A stretch of 64,000 bases of DNA from Balneolaceae bacterium (GCA_017795005.1 CP051242.1:1116001-1180000); one strand, 5' to 3'. Shown: positions 26,255 to 37,000, counted from the stretch's first letter. Notes: a model not told the origin generated them from the sequence alone. Numbers and translations: made by a program.

Positions 26255-26297
26255 AAAACCCTGTTAACTCATTGATTTAACAGGGTTTTTGTTTTTT
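26255..26297 (+). terminator. intrinsic terminator of the CAT tRNA
   Basis: A perfect 13-base stem AAAACCCTGTTAA/TTAACAGGGTTTT with a 9-base loop continues into TTTTTGTTTTTTT. It starts 2 bases after the tRNA. Confidence 0.92.
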
Positions 26298-26353
26298 TAA
26301 AACTATAATGTTCGTTCAATCGTCTATTAGTGACTCTTAATAACACAGCCGCT

Positions 26354-27568
26354 ATGTATAGACTACTACGAATAGGACTTACCTTCTTTATTGCAATAAT
26401 TGCTACAGACCTTAAATCACAAAACCTGAATATTGGTAACGATGCGAGCCATATTGTGTTCAACAATATTCATAATTCTGATAGGGAGTCTATTACAGTA
26501 AAAGATCTTAGAGGTAAAGTAATTGTGCTGGAATATTGGGCTGTGTGGTGTGGTCCATGTATCCCCGCTCTTGAGAATCTTGGTAATTTGAAGAATGAGT
26601 TTAGAGATGATCTTGAAATAATTGCCATTTCTTATGATTCCGAAGAAAGACTAAATCGTTTTATTAAAAATAAGCCGCTTCCAATCCGTCATATTTCAGA
26701 TGAAGAAAAATATTATAGCAGGTATTTTGAACATTATTCAATTCCACATACCGTATTGATCGATAGGAACGGGAAAGTTGCTGCTATTACCAGACCAGAT
26801 GAGTTAAATAGTAAAGTGATAAATGATTTAATTAATGGAGAAACGATTACTGTTGCTCAGAAAGAAACTACAAGATTATCCGGATTTGATTACACTAAAG
26901 ACTATTTCCCTCCGAAAAAGGGGGGTAAGCAGTTATTCATGTTACAGCCTGAAATTGAAGGAGCGCTCCCTATAACACGTAGACCTTCAAGAGGAGAGTT
27001 TAAAGGAAGGCGTATAACCATATTAAATCAGCCGTTACTTAGTATATATAAAACAGCTTTTGAGGTACAAACAAATCTATTTACAATGATCGACCCTGAG
27101 ATAGAAAAGGAGTTGCTTAATAAAAGGTTTTGTGTTGAGGTAATTGCTGAAACAGAAGACGAATTATATAAACAATTTAGAGAAGGACTTAACCAAACTG
27201 ATGATGGGTATGTTGCTTCTTTTGAAAAAAAAGATATTGCAGTTATTGAATTACAGGTGAATGATGAGTTAAAACTTAAGAAGGCAAGTGGAGAAAGTGG
27301 AGGAAGGGTAATAAATCGCTTAGATCAGTATAATGGTAATAATAAAACTATAGAAGATTTTGTTCAGGAATATTTAAACCCTTTTTTATCTGAATCAATT
27401 GGGAAACCATTTGTAAACGGTACCAATGTTGAAGGAAGATATGATTTTAGTTTTACTTTTGATGTTGAGGATTCAAAAAGCTTCAAAAGAAATCTGGAGG
27501 AATTAGGACTTAAAATGGTTGAAAAAAACTTACCAGTAGAGGTGCTTGTTATAAAGAAAGATATATAA
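26354..27568 (+). CDS. thioredoxin-like (TlpA) and DUF3738 fusion protein
   Basis: A 404-residue exported or membrane-anchored protein. The N-terminal hydrophobic segment (LLRIGLTFFIAIIATDLKSQ) is followed by a redoxin/TlpA domain with the active site EYWAVWCGPC and the cis-Pro loop SIPHTVLID, so it is a periplasmic thiol-disulfide protein. From about residue 200 the sequence resembles DUF3738, a domain of unknown role often joined to TlpA-like or BlaR-like proteins. I prefer the ATG at 26354 over a GTG at 26330. A perfect hairpin (27556-27580) contains the stop codon. The gene is alone and convergent with the NlpC gene. Confidence 0.8.
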   Translation: MYRLLRIGLTFFIAIIATDLKSQNLNIGNDASHIVFNNIHNSDRESITVKDLRGKVIVLEYWAVWCGPCIPALENLGNLKNEFRDDLEIIAISYDSEERLNRFIKNKPLPIRHISDEEKYYSRYFEHYSIPHTVLIDRNGKVAAITRPDELNSKVINDLINGETITVAQKETTRLSGFDYTKDYFPPKKGGKQLFMLQPEIEGALPITRRPSRGEFKGRRITILNQPLLSIYKTAFEVQTNLFTMIDPEIEKELLNKRFCVEVIAETEDELYKQFREGLNQTDDGYVASFEKKDIAVIELQVNDELKLKKASGESGGRVINRLDQYNGNNKTIEDFVQEYLNPFLSESIGKPFVNGTNVEGRYDFSFTFDVEDSKSFKRNLEELGLKMVEKNLPVEVLVIKKDI

Positions 27569-27580
27569 GCTATATCTTTC
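27556..27580. terminator. hairpin across a stop codon
   Basis: GAAAGATATA and TATATCTTTC form a perfect 10-base stem around a 5-base loop that starts with the TAA stop codon (27566-27568). No T run follows, so it may protect the mRNA 3' end rather than terminate. Confidence 0.5.
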
Positions 27581-27617
27581 TAAAATTTCGGTTTTCTCTT
27601 GGTTACTATTTTTTAGT

Positions 27618-28817
27618 TCAGTTCACTAAAAAATCGTTGTACATATTTGCTGTTTCAATAATGTTGCCTTCCCAATTATCCACGTAACGGCGGGATTCCA
27701 GATAACGATTGGTATTAAACTCATCATAAATCTCAGAGGCAGGATCTACACTGTTAATTCGAACTTTACTCGCTGCATGAATAAACTGATTATCACCTAC
27801 CCACATTCCAACATGAGTTACAGCTCTTGGGCTAGTATCAGTCGCTTCTCTTCCAAAAAATAAAAGATCTCCTACTTCCAGTTTATCCCAGTCTTTTTCT
27901 GAATCCACAAGGATTCCTGCATGCACTTGTTGGCTTGCATCCCGGGGAATAATGTGTCCACTCATAAAATAAATCGTCTTTGTAAATCCGCTGCAATCCA
28001 TTCCCTTAGTGGAGGTTCCTCCCCATAAATACGGAGAACCAATGAGAGTTTTTGCAGTAGTAGTTAATGATGCAGGAGTAGCGGAAACGCTGCTTACCCA
28101 GTCTTCGAGTACACGGGATTCACGTTTTGGAACAAAGGCTTTTCTCCCATCGGGATATTCTACTTCGTAATAACTTCCATTACTTCCAACCAGCTTCAGG
28201 ATATTTCCGGCAACTAAATCAGAAACTTTTTCTGAGGTCGTATTAGCTTGAGCATATGAAAACCCAACCGTGTTCAGATAAATAATTTTATCTGCATTTG
28301 CCCAGTCCTCCATTTCTGAACGGTTGGCAAGAGTAATACCTCCACCATCTACCCATGAAAGATAATCTTCCGGAGTTTGAACCAAATACCATCCGCTATC
28401 TTTCTTTAAAACTTTAAGGGGCATGCCCAGAATAGCCTGTGTAGCTAATTGGGACGAATGTTTTGGTTCTGATCTCAAATTTGAAACTGAATTATTAACC
28501 AGTGCATAAATTTCTTCTCCCAGTTCCACAGAAGGTAATACATTGATGTTGTCGGAATAGGTGATTCCTTGCTCATCTAGTTTAGCCAGAAAAGAAGCTT
28601 TGGCATCGGAAAGTGATGTTTCTCCGGTGAGTAAAACAGTACCACTAACAGACTCGATTTTAGCATCAAATAATGCGACACGGGAATCTGGTACAAATTC
28701 ATCTTTAATCTCCTGAAAAGATTGTTTGGCTAACCGTACATCTCCTTGATTAGTACAGCCGAAGAAGACCATGGTTATTAAAAGAAAAAGGGCTGAGAAA
28801 ACAGTATTACGCTTCAT
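27618..28817 (-). CDS. NlpC/P60 cell-wall endopeptidase lipoprotein with SH3 domains
   Basis: A 399-residue lipoprotein (signal ending VFFGC, Cys 21) predicted to cut peptidoglycan stem peptides. Bacterial SH3-type domains lie around residues 105-165 (ALVNNSVSNLRSEPKHSSQL, then WYLVQTPEDYLSWVDGGG) and 180-240 (YEVEYPDGRKAFVPK). The C-terminal NlpC/P60 domain has the catalytic Cys in GMDCSGFTK, the His in AVTHVGMWVGD and a following FIHAASK. The order SH3-SH3-NlpC resembles the YkfC-type gamma-D-glutamyl-L-diamino-acid endopeptidases. The ATG at 28817 is chosen over a TTG two codons upstream. It is 39 bases from the upstream PGRP amidase gene and probably in the same transcript. Confidence 0.9.
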   Translation of the reverse strand: MKRNTVFSALFLLITMVFFGCTNQGDVRLAKQSFQEIKDEFVPDSRVALFDAKIESVSGTVLLTGETSLSDAKASFLAKLDEQGITYSDNINVLPSVELGEEIYALVNNSVSNLRSEPKHSSQLATQAILGMPLKVLKKDSGWYLVQTPEDYLSWVDGGGITLANRSEMEDWANADKIIYLNTVGFSYAQANTTSEKVSDLVAGNILKLVGSNGSYYEVEYPDGRKAFVPKRESRVLEDWVSSVSATPASLTTTAKTLIGSPYLWGGTSTKGMDCSGFTKTIYFMSGHIIPRDASQQVHAGILVDSEKDWDKLEVGDLLFFGREATDTSPRAVTHVGMWVGDNQFIHAASKVRINSVDPASEIYDEFNTNRYLESRRYVDNWEGNIIETANMYNDFLVN

Positions 28818-28856
28818 AAACAAAAGGTGTTATGTTAAATAGGAAGTAAGTTCAAT

Positions 28857-29426
28857 TTAGTTTTTATAAATCTCTGAGAGGAAGTTAGTCCAGTCTTTGG
28901 TGCCTAAATATTCGGTTAATTTCTTGCCAGGACAAAGAGTTTCCGTGTAATCCTTATGAGTTTTTATGTTTTCTAATGAAACAGACTCTTTTTTTATTAA
29001 ATACTCAGTGACAATTTTTAGAGATATAATCTGTTCTTCAAGTACTTCTTGTTCTTCAAAATTACCAAGAAGAACAATGAGTGCATGTCCTGATGGGTCG
29101 TAGGAGGTATTAGTATCTCCTTGATATTCAATTGGACGTCCTTCGAATATCCTTCCTTTCCGATCCACAATATAATGATAAGGTACGTCCATCCATTTTC
29201 GGGCACTTCGGCTCCAGTTTTGCAAATTCTTTAAATAAGTATAGGTGTCTTTATCATCTTCAAAAATTTCACCACCATGATGAATCGTAATGTAGGAGAT
29301 AGTATGCTTGTGAGTTTCCACAAAAGAATCGGTACTTCCCCAGTCAGAACGCTCAATCAACCAGCTCTGTGCGAAAGTGGAATTGATGCTGAAAAAGAAA
29401 ATAAAAAGAAGAAAATGCTTATTCAT
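28857..29426 (-). CDS. PGRP-type N-acetylmuramoyl-L-alanine amidase
   Basis: A 189-residue secreted amidase that would cleave between MurNAc and L-Ala. I start at the ATG at 29426 because it puts a Sec signal (MNKHFLLFIFFFSINSTFAQ) at the N-terminus; the frame is open to 29531. The PGRP/amidase_2 zinc ligands are visible: His in YITIHHGG, His in IKTHKDY and Cys in ETLCPGKKL. Also visible are the substrate-pocket WMDVPYHYIVDRKGRIFEGR and GHALIVLLGNFE segments. It forms a cell-wall pair with the NlpC/P60 gene downstream, which would act on the peptide it releases. It is divergent from the transporter gene at 29562. Confidence 0.92.
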   Translation of the reverse strand: MNKHFLLFIFFFSINSTFAQSWLIERSDWGSTDSFVETHKHTISYITIHHGGEIFEDDKDTYTYLKNLQNWSRSARKWMDVPYHYIVDRKGRIFEGRPIEYQGDTNTSYDPSGHALIVLLGNFEEQEVLEEQIISLKIVTEYLIKKESVSLENIKTHKDYTETLCPGKKLTEYLGTKDWTNFLSEIYKN

Positions 29427-29561
29427 AATAGAGGATAACATAAAAGCTGATGTAACGAAATCATAAATTGTTAAATGTTCAAATATTCTGATTAATCTCA
29501 CCTTGTCGCTTAGTGTATCCGTTAGTATCATTGCGACTCCTTTTTTAACAAATTTCTTTTT

Positions 29562-31811
29562 TTGGCAAAAAAATCATCCGTAAAAATAGAGAAAACCATT
29601 GAGGCTAAGGAAGGCGGTCTTGGTACATTTGGTGGGGTATATACACCGTCTATTCTGACTATTCTCGGGGTAATTATGTACCTGCGTTTCGGATGGGTTG
29701 TTGGAAATGTCGGACTCTGGAGTAGCTTGTTGATAGTAACACTGGCAACTTCTATTACTTTTCTTACCAGTTTATCTGTTGCTGCCATTGCCACAGATCA
29801 AAGAGTTAGAATTGGCGGAGCCTATTATATGATAAGTCGTTCTTTGGGGATTGAATCCGGAGGAGCGATAGGAATTCCACTGTATATTGCACTATCGCTT
29901 TCTGTAGCATTATATGTGGTTGGTTTTGCAGAGAGTGTTGTGGGTGTTTTTCCAAACCTGGATGTGCGTTGGGTCGGCTTAGTAACAACCCTTGGAGTAA
30001 CGAGTTTGGCTCTATTATCGGCAAAAGCTGCAATCAGAGCTCAGTATATCATAATGCTGGCAATTGGTATTTCGTTGCTATCTCTGATATTTGGAAGTCC
30101 GGTTGAAGCGTCAGCTACAGCAGAATTAGTTTCTGATTCTACTGCAACCAAAGAACCATTCTGGGTAGTTTTTGCGGTATTCTTTCCTGCGGTTACAGGG
30201 ATTATGGCAGGCGTAAATATGTCGGGTGATTTGAAAGATCCAACCAATTCGATTCCAAAGGGAACCTTCGCTGCGATTGGAACAGGTTATGTGATTTATA
30301 TCGGACTGGTACTAATTCTTGCATTCAGAGCAACGCCTGATCAGTTAATTGAAGATCCTCTAATTATGCGAAAAATGGCTTTCTGGGGAGATGCCATTTT
30401 GCTGGGAGTTTGGGGAGCTACGCTATCCAGTGCGGTTGGAAGTATTCTTGGAGGCCCAAGAGTGCTTCAGGCCTTGGCAAAAGATAAGATATTACCTAAT
30501 TGGCTTTCCTGGTTGGGAACAGGAAGTGGAGAAGATGAAGAACCCCGATATGGTACTATTTTTACTATGTTAGTTGCCTTAGTTGCTGTTTGGTTTGGTG
30601 ATCTTAATTTAATTGCCCCGGTATTGTCTATGTTCTTTTTGACGACTTATGGAGTCATTAATCTGGCAGCCGGAATTGAAAAGTTACTGGATAGCCCATC
30701 ATACCGACCAACTTTTAAAGTTCATTGGGCGATTTCACTTCTTGGGGCTGTTGGTTGTTTTTCAGTGATGGTACTTATCAATTTAACAGCTACACTAATC
30801 GCTTTGGTTTTTGTGGGTATCATATTTATATGGCTGGAACGGAGGGAACTTACTTCAGTTTGGGGAAATCTGAAGAATGGTCTGTTAATGGCGGTAGTTC
30901 GTGAAATTCTTCTGAAGTTGAGTGATGATTACGAACCAAAAACGTGGCGGCCCCGACCGCTGGTTCTTTCCGGCTCACCCAGTAAAAGATGGCATTTAAT
31001 CGATTTTGCGAATTCACTTACCCATAACAGAGGTATTCTTACCGTTGCTACTGTTTTTCCGGAAGGAAATGTCTCCCGTGAGCGACTCGATAATATGGAA
31101 GATGAAATAGGTAATTTTTTGAAGAAGAGAGCGATAGAGGCGTTGGTTCGGGTTGTTTCTTCTGATGATCCATTTTCAGGGTCGGTCAAATTAGTGGAAG
31201 CCTATGGGATTGGGAAATTAGTTCCTAATACTATAATTCTGGGTGGAAGTGAGAATCCTGACATAAGGAAGAAGTATTGTGATATGGTAAAAAGCTTCTA
31301 TGAGATGAAGCGAAATGTGGTTTTAATACATGGCGCTGACGATTCTCATAAAAACCCAAAGGGTAAAGCCCGTAAGCAACAAAGGATAGATGTATGGTGG
31401 GGTGGAGTAAAAGGAAATGGTGGATTGATGATGATTCTTGTTCATATGCTTCAAAACAGTTTGTCCTGGAAAAATGCACAAGTGAATCTGAAAATTATGG
31501 TTGGAGACGAGGCAGCAGTGGATGAGATCAAGACCAACATGAAAAGAATCATCAATGAAATTCGATTTGAAGCCAATATTGAAGTGATTGTTTCTGGCGG
31601 GAAATCATTCCGGGAAGTATTTCAGGAAAGTTCATCTGCTGCGGATTTAATTTTATTGGGGATGGCCATCCCGGATGAGAAATTTGCAAGCTATTATGAA
31701 AACATGCTTCATTTAACGGAAGGAATGCCAAGCACCGCCTTTGTACTTGCAGGTCAGGAAATTTCTTTCGGGGAAGTGCTTATTCCTCAGGATACGATGT
31801 CGGATACTTAA
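29562..31811 (+). CDS. cation-chloride cotransporter (SLC12-like, APC superfamily)
   Basis: A 749-residue inner-membrane transporter. The first helix region GVYTPSILTILGVIMYLRFGW and the segment FPAVTGIMAGVNMSGDLKDPTNSIPKGT are hallmarks of the SLC12 (NKCC/KCC) family, secondary carriers of Na/K with chloride. About twelve membrane segments fill residues 25-430. From 460 on there is a soluble domain like the SLC12 C-terminus (LVLSGSPSKRWHLIDFANSL, then DVWWGGVKGNGGLMMILVHML). The start is TTG at 29562, with no upstream ATG in frame and the frame closed at 29523. Bacterial members are less common than eukaryotic ones; ion specificity is not readable. Confidence 0.88.
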   Translation: MAKKSSVKIEKTIEAKEGGLGTFGGVYTPSILTILGVIMYLRFGWVVGNVGLWSSLLIVTLATSITFLTSLSVAAIATDQRVRIGGAYYMISRSLGIESGGAIGIPLYIALSLSVALYVVGFAESVVGVFPNLDVRWVGLVTTLGVTSLALLSAKAAIRAQYIIMLAIGISLLSLIFGSPVEASATAELVSDSTATKEPFWVVFAVFFPAVTGIMAGVNMSGDLKDPTNSIPKGTFAAIGTGYVIYIGLVLILAFRATPDQLIEDPLIMRKMAFWGDAILLGVWGATLSSAVGSILGGPRVLQALAKDKILPNWLSWLGTGSGEDEEPRYGTIFTMLVALVAVWFGDLNLIAPVLSMFFLTTYGVINLAAGIEKLLDSPSYRPTFKVHWAISLLGAVGCFSVMVLINLTATLIALVFVGIIFIWLERRELTSVWGNLKNGLLMAVVREILLKLSDDYEPKTWRPRPLVLSGSPSKRWHLIDFANSLTHNRGILTVATVFPEGNVSRERLDNMEDEIGNFLKKRAIEALVRVVSSDDPFSGSVKLVEAYGIGKLVPNTIILGGSENPDIRKKYCDMVKSFYEMKRNVVLIHGADDSHKNPKGKARKQQRIDVWWGGVKGNGGLMMILVHMLQNSLSWKNAQVNLKIMVGDEAAVDEIKTNMKRIINEIRFEANIEVIVSGGKSFREVFQESSSAADLILLGMAIPDEKFASYYENMLHLTEGMPSTAFVLAGQEISFGEVLIPQDTMSDT

Positions 31812-31882
31812 CCTGATTTAGTGCGAAATAAAAGCCTTGATGCAAATGACATCTATCTGTATCCTCTACAAAAAATCATACT

Positions 31883-32866
31883 ATGATCTCAACTCCTCAA
31901 TACGAACAAATTCCATACAGAAAGTGCGGAAATAGCGGATTATATCTTCCGGCAATATCTCTTGGTTTATGGCACAACTTTGGTGGTTTACAAACTCCCG
32001 AAAAAGTAAATAAAATGGTATTAAAAGCCTTCGAAATGGGAATTACTCATTTCGATCTGGCTAATAATTATGGACCACCCCCCGGAAGTGCGGAAGAGCA
32101 ATTCGGACGTGCTTTGAAAACCGTTTTGGCTGGAAAAAGAGATGAACTGATTATCTCAAGTAAAGCTGGATATGGAATGTGGCCAGGGCCTTATGGTGAT
32201 GGCGGCTCCAGAAAGTTTATAATTGCCAGTTGTAATCAAAGTCTTAAAAGAATGGATCTGGAATATGTTGATATTTTCTATCACCACCGACCTGATCCGG
32301 ATACTCCACTTGAAGAAAGTATGAGGGCGCTGGAACAAATTGTTAGATCCGGGAAAGCACTCTACGCCGGGATTTCAAATTATCCAGCCGAATTGGCGAG
32401 GGAAGCAATTCAAATGCTTAAATCATGGGGAGTTCCAATTGTTATTCATCAGCCTAAATACAATATGTTTTTAAGAGATCCCGAAGATGCGTTGTTTGAT
32501 GTACTGGAGGAAGAAGGTGTTGGGTGTATTCCATTTTCACCATTGGCTCAGGGTTTACTAACCAATAAATACATTCATGGAATTCCAGAGGAATCGAGAA
32601 TTGCTGATCCGGAAGGATTCCTGCAACGGGAAGACCTGACAGAAAAGAAGCTTGATCAAATCAAAAAGCTAAATGCGTTAGCAGAATCAAGAGGTCAAAG
32701 TCTCGCACAATTAGCCCTGGTTTGGGTGCTAAGAAAAGAAGCAGTTACCTCGGCTTTGATTGGAATTAGTAGTGTTAAACAACTCGAAGATAATTTAGCT
32801 GCCCTGGATAATCTTGCATTAAGTGTGGATGAAACAGATCAAATAGAACAAATTTTAAACAGCTGA
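31883..32866 (+). CDS. aldo/keto reductase, YghZ (L-glyceraldehyde-3-phosphate reductase)-like
   Basis: A 327-residue NADPH-dependent aldo/keto reductase of the AKR14/YghZ type, a TIM-barrel enzyme reducing small aldehydes. The catalytic tetrad is visible: D58 and Y63 in FDLANNYGPPPGSAE, K94 in ISSKAGYG, and H134/H135 in FYHHRPD. The cofactor region shows ALIGISSVKQLEDNL near the end. The 'NNYGPPPGSAEEQFG' and 'SSKAGYGMWPGPYGDGGS' segments are characteristic of the YghZ branch, which detoxifies methylglyoxal and L-GAP in E. coli. It is followed after 8 bases by an exported DUF1080 protein, probably the same transcript. Confidence 0.92.
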   Translation: MISTPQYEQIPYRKCGNSGLYLPAISLGLWHNFGGLQTPEKVNKMVLKAFEMGITHFDLANNYGPPPGSAEEQFGRALKTVLAGKRDELIISSKAGYGMWPGPYGDGGSRKFIIASCNQSLKRMDLEYVDIFYHHRPDPDTPLEESMRALEQIVRSGKALYAGISNYPAELAREAIQMLKSWGVPIVIHQPKYNMFLRDPEDALFDVLEEEGVGCIPFSPLAQGLLTNKYIHGIPEESRIADPEGFLQREDLTEKKLDQIKKLNALAESRGQSLAQLALVWVLRKEAVTSALIGISSVKQLEDNLAALDNLALSVDETDQIEQILNS

Positions 32867-32874
32867 TATCAGCT

Positions 32875-33927
32875 ATGAAAAAGGTACTATCGATTTTTTT
32901 AATGGGGATTCTGTTTTCATTTCCTGCAAATGCACAATATGAATCAGATACGGAATCCATCGATTCTATTATAAAAGCTCTTTATGAATCTATTTCAGGG
33001 GATGCCGGTGTAGAAAGAGATTGGGATAGATTTAAAAATCTGTTTGTTGAAGGAGCTTTATTAACCCCAACATTTAAGAATCAGCAAGGACAAATTGGTT
33101 TGGTTCAATGGAGTCCGGAAGAGTATATAGAAAGAGCCGGAGCAAGTTTAGAAAGAGACGGTTTTCATGAAGATGAAATCGGAAGAGAGGTAGATTCGTA
33201 CCGATATATAACTCAGGTATTCAGTTCCTATCAGTCAAAAAGAACGAAAGATGGTGAAGTGTTCTCCCGGGGAATAAATAGTATTCAATTGTTTAACGAT
33301 GGTTCGAGATGGTGGGTGGTTTCTGTATTCTGGTCTTCAGAAAATCAGGAATATCCTATTCCTTCCCAATACCTGAAACATGAATGGATGGCATTGTTCA
33401 ATGGAGAGAACCTCGATGGATGGGTCGCTAATGAAAACGAAGGTACGTTCACAGTCGAGAATGGAACTATAAAAGTGTATGGAAACCGTTCACATCTTTT
33501 TTATAACGGAAACGTTGGGAATGCAAACTTCACTGACTTCGAATTCAAAGCAAAGGTAATGACCATGAATAATTCTAATTCAGGGATTTATTTTCATACA
33601 AAATTTCAGGAGTCAGGATGGCCAATTCATGGATACGAGGCTCAGGTGAACAACACGTACAATAACGATCCGCGTAGGTCAGGTAGTTTATACGGTATCG
33701 ATGATAATGAAGAAATTACATTTCCTGATGAAGAATGGATGGACTACTACATTAAAGTAGAAGGAAAACATATTGTGATTAAGATCAACGGAGATACAAT
33801 TTCGGAATTTACCGAAGATGATGATGTGGAAGGTTTTCGAAGACTTTCCAGTGGGACGTTTGCACTTCAGGGACATGATTCAAATAGTATAGTATACTAC
33901 AAAGACATTTTTGTAAGAGAACTTTAG
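32875..33927 (+). CDS. exported two-domain protein: nuclear-transport-factor-like N-terminus plus DUF1080 C-terminus
   Basis: A 350-residue secreted protein (signal MKKVLSIFLMGILFSFPANAQ). Residues about 25-165 look like an NTF2/SnoaL-type alpha-beta cone (DSIIKALYESISG, YIERAGASLERDGFHEDEI, a WWVVSVFWSSEN strand). From residue 175 the pattern WMALFNGENLDGWVANENEG, then NSGIYFHTKF and WPIHGYEAQVNN matches DUF1080 (3-keto-disaccharide hydrolase / laminin-G-like sandwich), usually linked to sugar degradation. The fusion is uncommon. It could act on a sugar together with the adjacent aldo/keto reductase, but that is context only. Confidence 0.82.
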   Translation: MKKVLSIFLMGILFSFPANAQYESDTESIDSIIKALYESISGDAGVERDWDRFKNLFVEGALLTPTFKNQQGQIGLVQWSPEEYIERAGASLERDGFHEDEIGREVDSYRYITQVFSSYQSKRTKDGEVFSRGINSIQLFNDGSRWWVVSVFWSSENQEYPIPSQYLKHEWMALFNGENLDGWVANENEGTFTVENGTIKVYGNRSHLFYNGNVGNANFTDFEFKAKVMTMNNSNSGIYFHTKFQESGWPIHGYEAQVNNTYNNDPRRSGSLYGIDDNEEITFPDEEWMDYYIKVEGKHIVIKINGDTISEFTEDDDVEGFRRLSSGTFALQGHDSNSIVYYKDIFVREL

Positions 33928-34015
33928 ACAATATTTTTTTTACAGATTCTCCCGTTAGTTTTAGTTATTGTTAACAACTCACATCATCGCTTAATCAATA
34001 ATAAATATTACTACT

Positions 34016-37000
34016 ATGGGGAATCGATTACTTGTCTCAATAATTCTAATCTCATCTTTTACTTTTCATTCATTGGATGTGCACGCTCAGGATAAACCTG
34101 AAGACCCGAGATATGAAACTGCATGGAACAGTCTGAAATTCAGAAGTATTGGTCCTGCGTTTACTTCAGGGAGAATTGCAGATTTTGCAGTGAATCCTAA
34201 AAACACCAGCGAATTTTATGTTGCAGTTGCCTCAGGTGGTGTTTGGAAAACTACAAACCGGGGAATAAGCTTTACACCCGTTTTTGATAGTCAGGGTTCA
34301 TACTCGATAGGTTTTGTTGCCCTCGATCCAAATAATCCAAATATAGTTTGGGTTGGAACCGGAGAAAATAATAACCAGCGTAGTGTGGCTTATGGTGATG
34401 GAGTATATAAATCGCTGGATGGAGGCAAAAGCTGGAAGCATATGGGTTTGAAGAATTCTGAGCATATCGGGATGATTGAAATCGATCCGAGAGATTCTGA
34501 TGTAGTGTATGTCGCTGCAGTTGGTCCGCTTTGGAGTGAAGGTGGAGATCGTGGACTTTTTAAAACAACTGATGGGGGCGAAACCTGGGAAAATATTCTG
34601 GAAATCAGTGAGCATACAGGTATTAATGAAGTGCATTTAGATCCCCGTAATCCGGATGTTATTTATGCAACTGCTCATCAAAGAAGAAGACACGTATTTA
34701 CCTACATAAGCGGAGGACCTGAATCTGCTGTTTATAAATCCAATGATGGGGGAGAGAACTTCAAAAAAATAATGAAGGGAATGCCAAGTGGTGATATCGG
34801 AAGAATTGGAATGGATATTTCTGATGCCGATCCGAATATCGTTTACGCGGTAGTAGAAGCACAGGGAAATAAAGGCGGATTTTATCGTTCTACTGATTTA
34901 GGCGAAAGCTGGGAGCGAAGAAGCGATTATTCTTCCAGTGGAAACTATTATCAGGAAGTTGTTGCCGATCCTGTTGATCCGGATTTAGTATATGTTATGA
35001 ATACTTTTGCAGGAGTTTCAGAAGATGGTGGGAAGAGCTTTGAAAATGTTGGCGAGTTAAATAAACATATTGATAATCATGCCTTATGGATTGATCCTGA
35101 TAACCCAAACTATTTGTTGAACGGAAATGATGGAGGAGTATATGAATCCTACGATCGTGGTAAAACATGGAGATTTTATACGAACCTTCCTGTTACTCAA
35201 TTCTATAAAGTAGCAGTAGATAATGATTACCCATTCTATAATGTTTATGGTGGGACTCAGGATAACTTTACTTTTGGAGGTCCATCAAGATCGATCGAAC
35301 CAACCGGATTAACGTTTAATGACTGGAAGATTACTTTGTTAGGTGATGGTTTCGAGCCGCATGTGGATCCTAAAAATCCAAATATTGTATACAGTCAGGC
35401 TCAATACGGCGTACTTTATCGGTTTGATAAACAAAGTGGTGAAGCACAGAATATTATTCCACAACCTCCATCAGGAGATTACTCTTACAACTGGAATTGG
35501 GATTCCCCATTTTTTGTGAGCGTTCATGATAATAAGCGTTTGTATTATGCTTCAGATCGAGTGTTAAGAAGCGATGACATGGGACAAAGCTGGGAGGAAA
35601 TAAGTGGAGATTTAACGCGGCAAATTGATCGTAATACCTTAGAAGTGATGGGAAAAGTCTGGCCGATGGATGCGGTTGCTAAAAATGCTTCTACTACTCC
35701 ATATGGAAATATTGTAGCCTTAGCTGAATCACCAATCAATGAAGACATACTATTTGCCGGAACAGATGACGGACTGATTCATATCAGTGAGGATGGCGGA
35801 GAAAACTGGAGGAAACTGGATGATTTTCCTGGTGTTCCCGATATGACCTATGTAAATGAAATTGTCGCTTCTGCTCATGATGTAAATACCGTGTATGCTG
35901 CATTCAATAATCACAAAAGAGGCGATTTTAAACCATACATTCTGAAAAGTACTAACCTTGGACGTTCCTGGGAGTCTATTTCTAATAACCTTCCGGAAAG
36001 AGGATCCATCTATGCAATTGAAGAAGATCATATTAAACCAGAGCTACTATTTGTAGGAACTGAGTTTAGCTTATTTGCAACATTAGATGGGGGTGATTAC
36101 TGGAAAGAATTAAATAGCGGTCTTCCTACAATTGCTGTTAGGGATATTAATATTCAACAGAGAGAAAATGATCTGGTCTTAGCAACCTTCGGGAGAGGTT
36201 TCTATATCATGGATGATTATTCAGCTCTGAGGGAATTTACTTCTGATGTTCAGGAGAAAGAAGCTCATTTATTTTCCGTTCGCGATCCGTTTCAATATAT
36301 AGAGTACAGTGCAATTGCTGCATCTGATGTGGTATTCTGGCTCGGACCAAAAGGTTTTCAGGGGGAAGATTACTACCTGGGTGAAAACCCAAAGTTTGGA
36401 GCAGCCTTTACTTTTTATGTAAAAGACGGGTACAAAACGCTGGAACAAAGTCGGGAAGCAGATGAGAAAGAACGAAGAAAAGAAGGCGAATCAGTTTATT
36501 ATCCATCCTACGATCAACTGGTAGCTGAGGGAGAGGAAGAGGTTCCTTTTCTGATTTTTACCGTTCGGGATGCAAATGGTGAAGTAATTAACGATATACG
36601 CGCATCAGCGAGCAAAGGAATAAACAGAGCGTACTGGGATTTGACCTATCCTGATTTCGATCAGGTTAGAACCAATACTGCGAATCCAAAAACTAATTTG
36701 AATTCAGGAATTATGGTATTACCTGGAACCTATTCCGTTCAACTTTCAAAGAGCATAAATGGAGAAATCTCTGTTCTCTCCGAACCGGTTGAGTTTGAAG
36801 TGAAATCGCTGAACAACCGGACTTTACCCGCTTCGAATCCTGAAGAAATGCTGGTCTATCATAAACAATTAACCAGTCTTTCTAAGACTGCTAACAGTGC
36901 ACGTAATGCCTATAATGAGTTAAATGACAGACTCAGTTACTATAAAGCAGCATCCAGAATTACTACAAATGAGGCTTTGGAATCAATGATTTCAGAAATG

